A stretch of 64,000 nucleotides of DNA from Paraneptunicella aestuarii (GCF_019900845.1 NZ_CP074570.1:1550001-1614000); one strand, 5' to 3'. Shown: positions 19,259 through 29,976, counted from the first letter of the stretch. Numbers and translations are program-made. Notes: generated from the sequence alone by a model not told the origin.

Positions 19259-20752
19259 ATGAACAAAGAAATTCTGTTAGTGGCAGAAGCTGTCTCAAAT
19301 GAGAAGCAAGTTCCCAGAGAAAAAATTTTTGAGGCGTTGGAATACGCACTGGCAAGTGCAACAAAGAAAAAAAATACCGGTGACATCGAAGTGCGTGTTT
19401 GTATCGATAGAGATACTGGTGACTTCGAAACATTCCGTCGCTGGTTAGTTATTGCCGACGATCAAGAACAAGAAAATCCTTATGCGGAAATGACCATTTC
19501 TGCTGCTCAATTGGATAATCCTGAAATTCAGTTGGGTGATTATGTAGAAGAGCAGATTGAATCAATCCAATTTGACCGTATTACCACCCAAACTGCCAAG
19601 CAGGTTATTGTACAGAAAGTACGTGAAGCTGAACGAGCTCAAATCGTTGATGAATACCAGGATCGCTTGGGTGATTTGGTTACAGGTACAGTTAAGAAAG
19701 TTAACCGTGATAACGTCATCATCGACCTTGGCAATAATGCAGAAGGTGTGATGTATCGTGAAGATATGCTGCCAAGAGAAACCTTCCGCCCTGGTGACCG
19801 TGTTCGCGGTTTATTGTTTGATATTCGTCCTGAATCCAAAGGCGCTCAGTTGTTTGTCAGCCGTAGCAAGCCTGAAATGTTGGTTGAATTGTTCCGCATT
19901 GAAGTACCGGAAATTGCAGAAGAAACGCTGGAAGTTAAATCCGCTGCTCGTGATCCCGGTTCTCGTGCCAAGATTGCGGTAAAAACCAATGATAAGCGTT
20001 TGGATCCTGTTGGAGCCTGTGTTGGTATGCGTGGTTCGCGTGTTCAGGCTGTATCAGGTGAATTGGGTGGTGAGCGTGTAGATATCGTGCTTTGGGATGA
20101 GAACCCGGCTCAATATGTCATTAACGCAATGGCGCCTGCTGAAGTTGCTTCCATCGTTGTTGATGAAGACAAAGGCACAATGGACGTTGCGGTTGAATCC
20201 GATCACTTGGCTCAAGCAATCGGTAAGAATGGTCAAAACGTTCGTTTGGCAAGTCAGTTAACCGGTTGGGAGCTGAATGTCATGACAGTGGAAGATCTGA
20301 ATAAGAAACATCAGGCCGAGAATGAGAAAGTTCTTTCTACCTTTATGAATGGTCTGGATATTGATGAAGATTTTGCATTGATATTGGTTGATGAAGGTTT
20401 TACTTCATTGGAAGAAGTGGCCTATGTTCCTGTGAGTGAGTTAATGGCTATTGAAGGGCTGGATGAGGATACGGTTGAAGAACTTCGTAACCGTGCTCGT
20501 GCAGTTTTAACTACTCAAGCGCTGGCTAACGAAGAATCATTGGAACAAGCGGAGCCAAAAGAAGAGTTGCTGGCTTTGGATGGAATGGAGCGCCATATCG
20601 CACTCATATTAGCAAGTCGAGGTATTGTAGACTTGGAATCTTTAGCTGAACAAGGCATAGATGATATCTCAGACATAGAGGAATTGGACGAAGAAAAAGC
20701 GGGTGAGCTGATCATGGCCGCTAGAAATATCGTTTGGTTCAATGAAGAATAA
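19259..20752 (+). CDS. nusA: Transcription termination/antitermination factor NusA
   Basis: NusA binds RNA polymerase and modulates pausing, termination and antitermination. The 497-residue protein has the N-terminal polymerase-binding domain (1-~130), an S1 domain (~135-200, [21 protein letters not shown]), KH domains (~200-345, including [16 protein letters not shown] and [13 protein letters not shown]) and two C-terminal acidic repeat domains as in E. coli. Length matches the E. coli protein. Lies 50 nt after rimP. Confidence 0.98.
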   Translation: MNKEILLVAEAVSNEKQVPREKIFEALEYALASATKKKNTGDIEVRVCIDRDTGDFETFRRWLVIADDQEQENPYAEMTISAAQLDNPEIQLGDYVEEQIESIQFDRITTQTAKQVIVQKVREAERAQIVDEYQDRLGDLVTGTVKKVNRDNVIIDLGNNAEGVMYREDMLPRETFRPGDRVRGLLFDIRPESKGAQLFVSRSKPEMLVELFRIEVPEIAEETLEVKSAARDPGSRAKIAVKTNDKRLDPVGACVGMRGSRVQAVSGELGGERVDIVLWDENPAQYVINAMAPAEVASIVVDEDKGTMDVAVESDHLAQAIGKNGQNVRLASQLTGWELNVMTVEDLNKKHQAENEKVLSTFMNGLDIDEDFALILVDEGFTSLEEVAYVPVSELMAIEGLDEDTVEELRNRARAVLTTQALANEESLEQAEPKEELLALDGMERHIALILASRGIVDLESLAEQGIDDISDIEELDEEKAGELIMAARNIVWFNEE

Positions 20753-20778
20753 CAACATCAGCAAATAGGAGCATAATC

Positions 20779-23421
20779 ATGGCAGAAGTGCAGATTGAAA
20801 AGCTTGCCACCGACATAGGTACGACAGTAGACCGATTGTTGCAACAGTTTGCTGATGCTGGGATCTCTAAAGCATCAGGTGACACTGTCACTGAGGATGA
20901 AAAACGCCAGTTACTGGATCATCTCAGTAAGCAGCATGGTACTGGTACTGTGGCAGAAGCACCGCAAAGAATGACGCTACAACGTAAAACCACCAGCACT
21001 CTTACTGCGGGTAAGTCTCGTCAGGTTAAAGTTGAAGTTCGCAAGAAACGCACTTACGTTAAGCGTACTGAAGTAGATGAAGCGCGTGCTGCTGAAGAAG
21101 AAGCGCGTCGTTTGGAAATGCAACGTTTGGAAGATGAACGCATTGCCGCTGAAAAAGCCGCGGAAGAAGCTCGCTTGGCAGCGGAGAAAGCCGCAAAAGA
21201 ACGTGAAGATGCTGAGCGTAAAGCTAAGGAAGAAGCTGAGCGCAGAGCAAGAGAAAAAGCTGAACGCGAAGCTGCCGCTGCAAAAGATGGCGAGCACAGT
21301 GAGAAGCATCAAGAAGCTGAATTATCTGCAGAAGAGAAAGCAGAGAAAGAATTAGCTAAAGAAGAAGCTGAGCGCCTGAAGAAGCAGCAGGAAGAGGAAG
21401 CTAAACGCAAGCTTGAGAAAGAAGCGAAAGAAGCTGCAGAAAAAGCACGTAAATTAGCGGAAGAAAACCGTAAGCGTTGGGAAGAAGAAGAAGCTCGACG
21501 TAAGCAGGAAGAAAACGAAGAAGTCCATATGCATAGCAACCGCTATGCACAGGAAGCCGAAGACGAAGAAGACTTCGAAATCGAGCGTAATAACCGTCGT
21601 CGTTCCCACAAAGGCAAGAAAAAAGCGACTGACAAGTTACGTCAAGGCTTTAACATGCCAGCTCAACCGGTAAACCGTGTTGTACGCTTGGGCGAAACCA
21701 TTACTGTTGGTGAATTGGCGAGCCGTATGGCCAAGAAAGCCACTGAAGTTATCAAGTCCCTGATGAAACTGGGTGAAATGGTAACCATTAACCAGGTATT
21801 GGATCAGGACACCGCAATTCTTGTGCTTGAAGAAATGGGCATGGAATATGAGCTGGTGAATGACAATGCGCTTGAAGACGAATTGTTGGCTCAAACGGGT
21901 GAAGGTGAGAAAACCACCAGAGCTCCTGTTGTGACTATCATGGGTCACGTTGACCACGGTAAAACATCATTACTTGATTACATTCGTCGTAGCCAGGTTG
22001 CTAAAGGCGAAGCGGGTGGTATTACCCAGCATATCGGTGCTTACAGTGTACAAACTGACAGCGGCGAAATTACCTTCCTGGATACTCCGGGACACGCGGC
22101 GTTTACCGCAATGCGTGCTCGTGGTGCAACGGCAACGGATATTGTTATCCTGGTTGTTGCTGCCGATGACGGCGTAATGCCTCAAACCAAGGAAGCGGTA
22201 CAGCACGCCAAGGCTGCAAATGTGCCTTTGATTGTTGCTGTGAACAAAATGGACAAAGAAGCGGCTGACCCAGATCGCGTTAAAACCGAGCTATCTCAAT
22301 TGGAAGTTATTTCTGAAGAGTGGGGCGGTGAGCATCAATTCGTTAACGTATCTGCTAAAACAGGTATGGGTATTGATGAGTTGCTGGAAGCGGTATTGCT
22401 ACAAGCAGAAGTTCTGGATTTGAAAGCCGTTCACGATGGCCCTGCTCGCGGTATCGTTATTGAATCCCGCCTGGATAAAGGACGAGGCCCGGTTGCTTCT
22501 GTTCTGATTCAGGAAGGTGAACTTAAAACCGGTGACATCTTGTTGTGTGGTATCGAATACGGTCGTGTTCGTGCGATGCGCGATGAGAACGGTGATGAAG
22601 TCAAGCTTGCTGGCCCGTCCAAGCCTGTTGAGATTTTAGGTTTGTCTGGTGTACCTAAAGCGGGTGAAGATGCCTTGGTAGTACAAGATGAGCGTAAAGC
22701 TCGTGAAGTTGCCAGCAAGCGTCAAATCAAGCAGCGTGAAATTAAGCTGGCTAAACAGCAGAAAGCGAAACTGGAAAACATGTTTGCTAACATGGAAGCT
22801 GGTGACGTAAGCGAATTGAACATCGTACTGAAAGCGGACGTTCAAGGTTCTGTTGAAGCGATTTCCGAGTCTCTGCAAAAGATGGCTACCGACGAAGTTC
22901 GCGTGAACATCATTGGTAGTGGTGTTGGTGGTATCACCGAGACCGACGCAACGTTAGCTGCTGCGTCAAACGCGATTGTTGTTGGCTTTAACGTTCGTGC
23001 AGACGGTTCAGCGCGTAAAGTTATCGAAGCTGAAGAAATTGATTTGCGTTATTACAGCGTTATCTATGATTTGATTGAAGAAGTCAGACAAGCCATGAGT
23101 GGTATGTTGGCACCTGAATTCAAGCAGGAAATCATTGGTTTGGCAGAAGTACGTGATGTCTTTAAGTCACCTAAACTGGGTGCTATTGCTGGCTGTATGG
23201 TCATCGAAGGGACAGTTAAACGTAACAGTCCAATTCGTGTACTACGTGATAACGTGGTTATCTATGAAGGTGAGCTTGAATCACTGCGTCGCTTTAAAGA
23301 CGATGTACAGGAAGTCCGTAACGGGATGGAATGTGGTATCGGCGTTAAGAACTACAACGACGTAAGAGTGGGTGACCAAATCGAAGTATTTGAAACGGTA
23401 GAGGTTAAGCGCGAGCTATAA
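20779..23421 (+). CDS. infB: Translation initiation factor IF-2
   Basis: GTPase that places initiator tRNA on the 30S subunit and promotes subunit joining. The 880-residue product has an N-terminal IF2N domain, then a long Glu/Lys/Ala-rich coiled region (about residues 100-260). The G domain shows GHVDHGKTS (from residue 389), DTPGHAAF and NKMD, followed by domains II to IV. In-frame internal starts that yield shorter IF2 forms, known in E. coli, could exist but were not assigned. Lies 26 nt after nusA. Confidence 0.98.
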   Translation: MAEVQIEKLATDIGTTVDRLLQQFADAGISKASGDTVTEDEKRQLLDHLSKQHGTGTVAEAPQRMTLQRKTTSTLTAGKSRQVKVEVRKKRTYVKRTEVDEARAAEEEARRLEMQRLEDERIAAEKAAEEARLAAEKAAKEREDAERKAKEEAERRAREKAEREAAAAKDGEHSEKHQEAELSAEEKAEKELAKEEAERLKKQQEEEAKRKLEKEAKEAAEKARKLAEENRKRWEEEEARRKQEENEEVHMHSNRYAQEAEDEEDFEIERNNRRRSHKGKKKATDKLRQGFNMPAQPVNRVVRLGETITVGELASRMAKKATEVIKSLMKLGEMVTINQVLDQDTAILVLEEMGMEYELVNDNALEDELLAQTGEGEKTTRAPVVTIMGHVDHGKTSLLDYIRRSQVAKGEAGGITQHIGAYSVQTDSGEITFLDTPGHAAFTAMRARGATATDIVILVVAADDGVMPQTKEAVQHAKAANVPLIVAVNKMDKEAADPDRVKTELSQLEVISEEWGGEHQFVNVSAKTGMGIDELLEAVLLQAEVLDLKAVHDGPARGIVIESRLDKGRGPVASVLIQEGELKTGDILLCGIEYGRVRAMRDENGDEVKLAGPSKPVEILGLSGVPKAGEDALVVQDERKAREVASKRQIKQREIKLAKQQKAKLENMFANMEAGDVSELNIVLKADVQGSVEAISESLQKMATDEVRVNIIGSGVGGITETDATLAAASNAIVVGFNVRADGSARKVIEAEEIDLRYYSVIYDLIEEVRQAMSGMLAPEFKQEIIGLAEVRDVFKSPKLGAIAGCMVIEGTVKRNSPIRVLRDNVVIYEGELESLRRFKDDVQEVRNGMECGIGVKNYNDVRVGDQIEVFETVEVKREL

Positions 23422-23445
23422 TCAATACAAGCCGTAAGAAATAAT

Positions 23446-23482
23446 AATGGGCAGGCTTGATTCGAGTGCTGCCCATTTTTTT
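23446..23482 (+). terminator. Strong intrinsic terminator between infB and rbfA
   Basis: AATGGGCAG (23446-23454) pairs with CTGCCCATT (23469-23477) around a 14-nt loop and is followed by a T-run to 23482. It lies inside what is usually one operon, so rbfA and truB would depend on readthrough or a separate promoter. Confidence 0.8.
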
Positions 23483-23527
23483 CCCTGCTAATTGGTTTTC
23501 GCAATAACCTTGTATAGAGGTAGAAAA

Positions 23528-23950
23528 GTGGCAAGAGAATTTTCTCGTACAGATAGAGTGGCGCAACAGATCCATAAGGAAGTTGCCAGTATCTTGCAAA
23601 ATGAATTTAAGAAACGTGATCCCGGCTTGGGATTCGTTACCGTGTCTGGTGCAGAAGTGTCTCGAGATTTGGCTCACGCCAAGGTCTTTGTGACGTTCTT
23701 TGAATCAGATGACGAAAAAATAAAAGCTTACATGAAAAGCTTGGATGAAAATAAAGGCTTTATTCGTTCCTTGTTGGCAAAGCGCATTCGTATGAGATCC
23801 GTACCAGCGTTGCAGTTTAAACAGGACGTATCCATTACCGAAGGTATGCGTATTTCTAATCTTGTCAGCCAGACAGTGTCTGACGATATTGAGAAAGCGC
23901 GCAAGGCCGGTCGTGATGTTGATCCGGAATCTGAGCAGGATAGCGAATAA
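23528..23950 (+). CDS. rbfA: Ribosome-binding factor A
   Basis: RbfA helps 16S rRNA 5'-end maturation on the 30S subunit, notably in the cold. The 140-residue product begins AREFSRTDRVAQQIHKEVASIL and contains VTVSGAEVSRDLAHAKVFVTF and the LRF-like VPALQFKQDVS strand. The start is GTG 23528 with AGAGG at a 7-nt spacing; the frame is open 12 codons upstream but those residues are not family-like. Six nucleotides separate it from truB. Confidence 0.96.
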   Translation: MAREFSRTDRVAQQIHKEVASILQNEFKKRDPGLGFVTVSGAEVSRDLAHAKVFVTFFESDDEKIKAYMKSLDENKGFIRSLLAKRIRMRSVPALQFKQDVSITEGMRISNLVSQTVSDDIEKARKAGRDVDPESEQDSE

Positions 23951-23956
23951 CCAAGC

Positions 23957-24889
23957 ATGGGAAGACGTCGTAATAAAGGCCGTGATATCAGCGGTGTATT
24001 TCTTCTTGATAAGCATTTAGGTGGCTCTTCCAATCAGGTATTGCAGCAACTAAAGCGCTTATATGATGCCCAGAAGGCCGGGCATACCGGAGCGCTGGAT
24101 CCTTTGGCAACCGGTATGCTGCCAATCTGTTTGGGAGAAGCGACCAAGTTCTCGCAATACTTGCTCGACGCTGATAAAACCTATGAAGTGACTGCTGAAC
24201 TGGGTATTAGAACGACCACCTCTGACGCTGATGGTGAAGTAGTTGAAACCAACCCTGTTGATGTGTCAGAACAGCAGCTATTGGCAGCAATGGAACCGTT
24301 CAAAGGCAAGACCCAGCAAGTCCCTTCCATTTATTCAGCTCTGAAATACGAAGGTAAGCCTTACTATTACTACGCTAGACAAGGTATAGATATCCCGCGC
24401 AAATCGCGTGAGATCACTATCTTTGCATTGGAGTTATTGCGCTTCGATGGCAAGTTTGCCGACATGAAAGTACGTTGTAGCAAAGGGACTTATATACGCA
24501 GTCTGGTTGATGATATTGGTCAGGCTTTAGGTTGTGGCGCTTATGTCACGCGTTTACATCGTACCGAAGTGGCTAATTATCCCGCTGAACAAATGATGAG
24601 TTTGGAAGTGCTAACAGAAAAGCTTGAAGCTATTCCAGAAGAAGAGCAGCAATCCTATCTGGACTCATTGTTGTTGCCTATTGATGCGCCGGTCAGTAAT
24701 TTGCCTGTGTATCATCTCAGTGCTGATGAAGCTCGCGATCTGAGCTTTGGTAGACAAGTGAAGGTACAAGCAGAAAATGCGGATTTAGGGCTTTGCAGAG
24801 CCTATGAAGCGCAATCTGAACGCTTTCTGGGATTGGTCGAAATAGAACATGGGCTTCTATCGGCAAAGCGTTTGGTATCTACCCAATAA
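23957..24889 (+). CDS. truB: tRNA pseudouridine-55 synthase
   Basis: TruB makes pseudouridine 55 in the T loop of tRNAs. The 310-residue protein has the catalytic Asp48 in GHTGALDPLATGMLP, the KTYEVTAELG strand, YSALKYEGKPYYYYAR, and RCSKGTYIRSLVDDIG. A C-terminal PUA-like segment follows. In many gammaproteobacteria rpsO and pnp come next; here about 4.3 kb of unrelated genes separate truB from rpsO. Confidence 0.97.
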   Translation: MGRRRNKGRDISGVFLLDKHLGGSSNQVLQQLKRLYDAQKAGHTGALDPLATGMLPICLGEATKFSQYLLDADKTYEVTAELGIRTTTSDADGEVVETNPVDVSEQQLLAAMEPFKGKTQQVPSIYSALKYEGKPYYYYARQGIDIPRKSREITIFALELLRFDGKFADMKVRCSKGTYIRSLVDDIGQALGCGAYVTRLHRTEVANYPAEQMMSLEVLTEKLEAIPEEEQQSYLDSLLLPIDAPVSNLPVYHLSADEARDLSFGRQVKVQAENADLGLCRAYEAQSERFLGLVEIEHGLLSAKRLVSTQ

Positions 24890-24912
24890 CTTATTAACAT
24901 CTCCTCTATTCT

Positions 24913-25332
24913 TTAATGTTTATTATCTGCTGCAAATGTTTGCCGATATTCTTTCGGCGTACATTTGCAGAATCGTTTAAAGGCTGAATAAAAGGTTGTT
25001 TTCGATTTAAACCCTGCGGCATAGGGAATATTACTGATGGGAATTTTAATATTTCCTAATAAAACCTTTGCTTTATTTACTCGGTATTGATTAATAAAAT
25101 CAAAAAAGTTAAGCCCGCCTGTTTCATTAATTGCTTGAGATATTATGTTGGTTGAAAATTCCAACTTCACTGATAGTTTCGGTAAAGACAAATCATGCTC
25201 AAGATAAGCTTCTGATGTTTCCAGATAATGTTTTATCTCGTTGAAAATAATTTCACTCTGCTGTGCATTTATCCCTGATTTCAAATACTTTTCATTTCTT
25301 CCGGCTAAGGTTTGCATCGACAAATCTCGCAC
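24913..25332 (-). CDS. Short AraC-type DNA-binding protein
   Basis: A 139-residue protein that is almost only an AraC C-terminal domain: two helix-turn-helix segments (LSLPKLSVKLEFSTNIISQAIN, then ISNIPYAAGFKSKTTFYSAFKRFCKCTPKEYRQ). Related regulators usually carry an N-terminal sensor or membrane domain; none is present, since an in-frame TAA lies five codons above the GTG start at 25332. It is either a stand-alone regulator or the remnant of a larger one. Convergent with truB (23-nt gap) and divergent from the chemoreceptor. ATG 25317 is an alternative start. Confidence 0.75.
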   Translation of the reverse strand: MRDLSMQTLAGRNEKYLKSGINAQQSEIIFNEIKHYLETSEAYLEHDLSLPKLSVKLEFSTNIISQAINETGGLNFFDFINQYRVNKAKVLLGNIKIPISNIPYAAGFKSKTTFYSAFKRFCKCTPKEYRQTFAADNKH

Positions 25333-25779
25333 ACTTCCAAGCTCAGGTTAGTTAGTCTTTTAAGTTTAGTTTATGTTTCAATATTTCTCATAGTTACCTT
25401 GATGCCACTTTGTTGCTCGCTTTAAGTAGCGGTATGAAGAGCTAATTGATAGGTTGTCTTGGTTAAAATGATACTCAATTTGTAATTGTCTTTTCTTCAA
25501 AGCCTTTTCCCCTCTTTTTATGTTCTTAATTATTTCGTCCCTATAGGGAAGTTACTTACTTTTTTTTAATTGTGTCATTATCAAATCAGGTAATTGTTTC
25601 TGATTTAAAGGTTTTTTAAAAAATTGTTAAATTTAAATTGAAGCAATCAAATTATGTAGTTTGTGACTTTTAAGTCTCATTCACAAAAGTAGTGGTAATT
25701 AAGTGGTGCCAAAAGAATCAATGAAAAGAAGTAATGAATTAGACGTAAAAACTCAAAGCCTATTGGGAAAAGTGACGCT
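25333..25779. other. AT-rich divergent intergenic region
   Basis: 447 nt between the AraC-type gene and the chemoreceptor with no credible gene. It is markedly AT-rich with runs of T and A. No remnant of a regulator N-terminal domain was recognised in translation of the minus strand. It should hold promoters for both neighbours; none stood out. Confidence 0.5.
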
Positions 25780-27396
25780 ATGAGAATTGCAAAGCTGAGC
25801 ATTATTAAAAAAATACTGCTAATTCCAGCAATTGGAACAATCAGTTTTATTGCTTATTGGGTGCTGGTTTATGTGACCTCCTCCAATAACGCAAGCTTGC
25901 TTGAAAACGCCAGTTCCATTCAGTTTCCCTTAGTGAAACTGTCGGCATCAGTATCTAACAATGTCAGCAAGATTGAAGTGTCGTTTAGTTCTGCGGTGAC
26001 AACTGGCGATGAGGACATGTTATCTCAAGCGCAACAAACGGCCGATTTGGTGAGAACCGATCTGGTCACAATGAAAAATCTGTTCAAGGCCAGAGCAACA
26101 GAAATTCATGAACTGGAAGAATTATTTTCTGATTATTTCCAAAAAGGCAGTGCGCTTGCTAGCGGCATGGTCAAACAAGATATTGATTATAGCTTGTTGC
26201 CTCAAATGGGAGAGGAGTTGAAAGCGTCGTATGAGATATTGAAGCAAAGGCTCAAAAGCTTTGAAGTGGCTCGTAACAAGGAATTTGAAGATTCTATTTC
26301 ACTGGCCAACACCTACAGTTCTCGTCTCATTTCCATCGGCATGATAGTGGGGCTGATAACCGTTGCATTGTTACTCCTTACCAGTATTCCTATTGGGCGC
26401 GGTATTCATAAGTCTATTGAGGAAATAATTCATTCGCTTCATGACATTGCAGAAGGTGATGGGGATTTAACGGTACGTCTGCAAACCGACAATCAGGACG
26501 AAATAGGGGAGTTGGTTGAACGCTTTAATATCTTCGTGAGCAAACTTCAAATCACCATACGTGAAGTGTTGGATATCGCCGAGCCTCTTTCGGTTACGGC
26601 GACTAAAGTCAGAAGTTCGGCAGAAGAAACCAGTCAGATAACCAAACATCAAAAAGATAGTGCTCAGGTCACTATTAATTCGGTTTCTGAAATGAACGCG
26701 TCGGTACAGGATATTGCCAACAACGCCTCTCTTACCGCTGATTCAGTTAACAATGCTGCTGATTTGACTCAGGAAGGAGCAGCGGTTGTGGAAGAGACAA
26801 TCAATTCTATTATCGAGCTGTCCAGCAAGATTTCAGATGCAGCTCAAGTGATTTATCAGCTGGAATCTGATGTTGAACAAGTAAGCAAAGTGCTGGATGT
26901 GATCCGCAGTATTGCTGAACAAACCAATTTACTGGCGTTGAATGCCGCCATAGAAGCCGCCCGTGCGGGCGAACAAGGTCGCGGTTTTGCCGTTGTTGCC
27001 GATGAAGTTCGCACCTTGGCATCCAGAACACAAACCTCAACAGAAGAAATTCAACAAACCATCGAAAAGCTTCAAAAAGCCTCACGAGAAGCCGTATCAA
27101 CAATGAATGCGGGAACTGACATGGTGTCGGTGAGCGTTCAAAAAGCGGGAGTGGCAGGAGATTCATTGAGGTCATTGGAAGACACTATCAGCAATATCAA
27201 TAGCATGACAATGGCTATTGCCACTGCCACCAAACAACAGGCCGTTGTTGCCAATAATATCGTCGTTTCTATTGAAGATATTGGTGCCACGACTGAGAAG
27301 AACAGCCGCACCGCCAGCGATTTGGTGAATGTCAGTAAAGAACTGGCCGTGATGGCTAAGAAGTTACAACAAGTTACCAGTGGATTTAAGGCATAA
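25780..27396 (+). CDS. Methyl-accepting chemotaxis protein
   Basis: Inner-membrane chemoreceptor of 538 residues. Membrane segment 1 is at about 12-32, a helical periplasmic domain of ~150 residues follows (four-helix-bundle type), membrane segment 2 at about 185-205, then HAMP ([20 protein letters not shown]) and the signalling domain. The hairpin tip [20 protein letters not shown] is intact. There is no C-terminal CheR-tethering pentapeptide. The ligand is unknown; the adjacent porin and PBP-like genes hint at a solute taken up across the outer membrane. Confidence 0.92.
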   Translation: MRIAKLSIIKKILLIPAIGTISFIAYWVLVYVTSSNNASLLENASSIQFPLVKLSASVSNNVSKIEVSFSSAVTTGDEDMLSQAQQTADLVRTDLVTMKNLFKARATEIHELEELFSDYFQKGSALASGMVKQDIDYSLLPQMGEELKASYEILKQRLKSFEVARNKEFEDSISLANTYSSRLISIGMIVGLITVALLLLTSIPIGRGIHKSIEEIIHSLHDIAEGDGDLTVRLQTDNQDEIGELVERFNIFVSKLQITIREVLDIAEPLSVTATKVRSSAEETSQITKHQKDSAQVTINSVSEMNASVQDIANNASLTADSVNNAADLTQEGAAVVEETINSIIELSSKISDAAQVIYQLESDVEQVSKVLDVIRSIAEQTNLLALNAAIEAARAGEQGRGFAVVADEVRTLASRTQTSTEEIQQTIEKLQKASREAVSTMNAGTDMVSVSVQKAGVAGDSLRSLEDTISNINSMTMAIATATKQQAVVANNIVVSIEDIGATTEKNSRTASDLVNVSKELAVMAKKLQQVTSGFKA

Positions 27397-27438
27397 GCCA
27401 AAAATCAGATGTTGGGTAATTCACATTGGAATATAGCT

Positions 27439-28620
27439 ATGAATTTGAAAATTCGCACACGAATCGCCTCTTCAGTGGTATTGGCAATGCTTTATTGTTC
27501 TTCGGCAAATGCAGATTTAACCTTCAATGGTTTTGCTTCGTTTGTGGCAGGTAAACATAGTGAAGATGATGCACCATATCTTGGGTACGACAATGAAATT
27601 TCATTTTCTCCCGATACCATGATCGCACTTCAGGTGGGCAGTCAGCTCAATAACGATTTTAGCGTGACTACTCAGTTCGTCGCCAAAGGTAACAACGATT
27701 ACGATCTGGAAGTGGAACTGGCTTATCTAACCTATGAAATAAAAGGAAATTGGGATGCGCGTATTGGACGCATACGTGCCCCTTTCTTCTATTATTCTGA
27801 CTTTCTTGATGTCGGTGTGGCGTATCCCTGGATTAGTCCGCCAGAGGAAGTATATAGAATACCTTTTTCTTCATTTGATGGTGTAGACACCCTTTATCGA
27901 GGAGTTCATGGCGACTGGTCGTCAACATGGCAAGTTTTCTATGGTTCGCTTTCTGAAAATTTAGAATTGGCGGGACAATCCCTCACTGTGGAAGCGAATG
28001 ACTTAATGGGATTAAACGTAACGATAGGGAATGACTGGGTCACTTTCCGAGGTGGTTATGTTCAAGCAGATGTTACCCAGGAAATCCCCGATGCTATGGC
28101 GCTTTACTTTGCCACCTTGGCTGGCGCTGGATTTGGTACATTGGCTGCGCATGTAGACCCTCGCACTTCCAACACGGCCAATTATGCAGCTATTGCTGCC
28201 ATCGTTGATTACAACGATTGGTTGATGAATGTGGAATACACCAGTATTAGCTGGGACAGACCTTCTTTTGTTTATAATGACTCCGCCTGGTTTGTAATGC
28301 TGGGGCGTCGCTTTGGTGATGTCACTGCTCACATCACATACGCGAATAGGGAAGATGATCCTGAATTCGAAGCGAATACCATTCCAACCGGTGTTGTTCC
28401 GCAACTGGATCAATTATCCGGCATTTTGAATTCGTTTTATCGTAATGACAAAGTCAGCACGGTTACCGTGGGTGTTCGATACGACATTGACGCTTCAATC
28501 GCGATGAAACTCGATATCACCAACATGGACAATGAAGTGGCTAAGCCTTTGTATGTAGGACAGCCAGATCCACAGGAAGACGGTGTACTGGTGCGTTTCG
28601 GCGTCGATGTGGTGTTTTAA
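27439..28620 (+). CDS. Outer-membrane porin-like beta-barrel protein
   Basis: A 393-residue exported protein. ATG 27439 starts a clear signal peptide (MNLKIRTRIASSVVLAMLYC.., cleavage after ANA) and has GGA eight bases upstream; an ATG at 27409 would add ten residues before the signal. The mature part is rich in alternating aromatic strands and ends VRFGVDVVF, a C-terminal phenylalanine signature of outer-membrane barrels. It resembles general porins rather than TonB receptors, having no plug domain. Follows the chemoreceptor and precedes the PBP-like gene by 12 nt, a pairing suggesting one operon. Confidence 0.75.
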   Translation: MNLKIRTRIASSVVLAMLYCSSANADLTFNGFASFVAGKHSEDDAPYLGYDNEISFSPDTMIALQVGSQLNNDFSVTTQFVAKGNNDYDLEVELAYLTYEIKGNWDARIGRIRAPFFYYSDFLDVGVAYPWISPPEEVYRIPFSSFDGVDTLYRGVHGDWSSTWQVFYGSLSENLELAGQSLTVEANDLMGLNVTIGNDWVTFRGGYVQADVTQEIPDAMALYFATLAGAGFGTLAAHVDPRTSNTANYAAIAAIVDYNDWLMNVEYTSISWDRPSFVYNDSAWFVMLGRRFGDVTAHITYANREDDPEFEANTIPTGVVPQLDQLSGILNSFYRNDKVSTVTVGVRYDIDASIAMKLDITNMDNEVAKPLYVGQPDPQEDGVLVRFGVDVVF

Positions 28621-28632
28621 GGAGGTATGGCG

Positions 28633-29058
28633 ATGAAAAAGTGTAAAGGGTTGTACCTGCTAAGTATCATTTCAGTTTTATTGTTTTCATCATTCTCCCA
28701 TGCGGGGCTGGTAGTGATCGTGAATCCTGGTAATGCTAATCAACTGGATCAAGGCGCTGTAAAGCGGATCTTTCTGGGCAAACAGGCAGAATACCCCGAT
28801 GGTTCTGAAGCTGTGCCTTATGGGCAAGAAGATGAGAGTGCCATTGTTGAAGATTTTAATAACAAAGTGTTGGAGCGTTCTGCTAACCAAATGAAAGCCT
28901 ACTGGTCAAAGCTGATTTTCACTGGCAAAGGCTCGCCTCCTGAAAAACTGGCTAACGACGCAGCCGTGGTGAGCAAGGTAGCGGGCGATGTCAAAGCTAT
29001 CGGTTTTGTTGATAGTCAAAGTGTTAATGACAGTGTGAAGGTGGTACTCAGTTTTTAA
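28633..29058 (+). CDS. Small periplasmic PBP-like protein (phosphate-binding family)
   Basis: A 141-residue exported protein with signal peptide (cleavage after SHA) and a single lobe of the phosphate ABC substrate-binding fold: VVIVNPGNANQLDQGAVKRIFLGK, then SKLIFTGKGSPPEKL and GDVKAIGFVD. It is about half the length of PstS, with no transporter genes nearby, so it is probably not a transport component. GGAGG at 28621-28625 places the start at ATG 28633 rather than 28627. Likely co-transcribed with the porin. Confidence 0.8.
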   Translation: MKKCKGLYLLSIISVLLFSSFSHAGLVVIVNPGNANQLDQGAVKRIFLGKQAEYPDGSEAVPYGQEDESAIVEDFNNKVLERSANQMKAYWSKLIFTGKGSPPEKLANDAAVVSKVAGDVKAIGFVDSQSVNDSVKVVLSF

Positions 29059-29067
29059 AGGTTCTTA

Positions 29068-29091
29068 GAGCCATTAAACGAGCCATTAAAC
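29068..29091. repeat. Perfect 12-bp tandem duplication
   Basis: GAGCCATTAAAC occurs twice in direct succession (29068-29079, 29080-29091) just after the PBP-like gene. Function unknown; probably slippage. Confidence 0.7.
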
Positions 29092-29115
29092 AAAGGGAAA
29101 AGGAGCGAATTTCAC

Positions 29116-29143
29116 TTGCTTATTCTGCTTAAAGCACTATAAT
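29116..29143 (+). promoter_or_regulatory. Sigma-70 promoter of rpsO
   Basis: TTGCTT (29116-29121) and a perfect TATAAT (29138-29143) are 16 bp apart. Transcription would start about 70 nt before rpsO, leaving room for a leader; rpsO leaders are autoregulated by S15 in other bacteria. Confidence 0.7.
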
Positions 29144-29220
29144 TCGCGTCCTTTCGACTGGCTGAATTAGTGATCGGCGAGTCATTTTGGGAGACATCCC
29201 TATTATTTTGGAGAAATACA

Positions 29221-29490
29221 ATGTCACTAACTAAACAAGAAACTGCACAAATTATCAGCGATTACGCTGTTAAAGAAGGCGACACTGGTTCACCTGAAGT
29301 ACAAGTCGCTTTGTTGACTCACAACATCAACAAATTGCAAGGTCACTTCGATTCACACAAGAAAGACCACCATTCACGTCGTGGTTTGTTGCGCATGGTT
29401 AGCCAACGTCGCAAATTGTTGGATTACCTGAAAGGTAAGAGCCAAGAGCGTTATCAAGATTTGATCAAGCGTTTAGGCTTGCGTCGTTAA
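29221..29490 (+). CDS. rpsO: 30S ribosomal protein S15
   Basis: S15 of 89 residues, normal length: [62 protein letters not shown]. The frame is open to 29170 but ATG 29221, after GGAGAAATACA, is the family start. It has its own promoter and terminator, and pnp, normally next, is absent from the window. Confidence 0.98.
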   Translation: MSLTKQETAQIISDYAVKEGDTGSPEVQVALLTHNINKLQGHFDSHKKDHHSRRGLLRMVSQRRKLLDYLKGKSQERYQDLIKRLGLRR

Positions 29491-29510
29491 TCTTAAAACG
29501 ATTTTGTTTG

Positions 29511-29536
29511 AAAAAAGCGCCTTCCGGCGCTTTTTT
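29511..29536 (+). terminator. Rho-independent terminator of rpsO
   Basis: AAAAAAGCGCC, loop TTCC, GGCGCTTTTTT: perfect 11-bp stem with A/T tails. Could work in both directions. Confidence 0.9.
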
Positions 29537-29628
29537 CTTTTGTGGTGTACGCTAATCAGTATTCTGTAAACTCTTTAACAAAAACCTTCTTCAATACTTG
29601 TAATATGGCTAAAGGAACTTGATGCGTT

Positions 29629-29976
29629 ATGGCTTTAAGTGAATTTGAAATCAAGAAAGTAGAAAAGGCCGTAGATGCATTTCTGGCTATTCGCAGACCT
29701 CCACCATCAATCAGAAATCAATTAGATATTGGTTGGCGTTTGGAGAAGCTATCAGTGTTCATTTTTGAAACTCGGCCTGTATGGCGAAATCCTTCAGAAT
29801 ATATGGATTATGACTTCGCCAAAGCGACTTATGTTCGTACTCAAGGGGTGTGGAAAATCTATTGGATGCGAAGAGATTTAAAGTGGCACAGCTACGAGCC
29901 CAATAGCTCAGTGAAAACTATTGAGCAGTTTTTCAAAGTAGTCAATGAAGACCTGTATGGGTGTTTTTTCGGCTAG
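29629..29976 (+). CDS. DUF3024 family protein
   Basis: A 115-residue cytosolic protein matching DUF3024 as remembered: an N-terminal helix, a paired WRLEKLSVFIFETRPVWRNP strand region, the AKATYVRTQGVWKIYWMRRDLKWHSYEP core and a C-terminal DLYGCFFG. The function of the family is unknown. Preceded by its own ribosome-binding sequence (AAAGGAA) and separated from rpsO by a terminator. Confidence 0.8.
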   Translation: MALSEFEIKKVEKAVDAFLAIRRPPPSIRNQLDIGWRLEKLSVFIFETRPVWRNPSEYMDYDFAKATYVRTQGVWKIYWMRRDLKWHSYEPNSSVKTIEQFFKVVNEDLYGCFFG

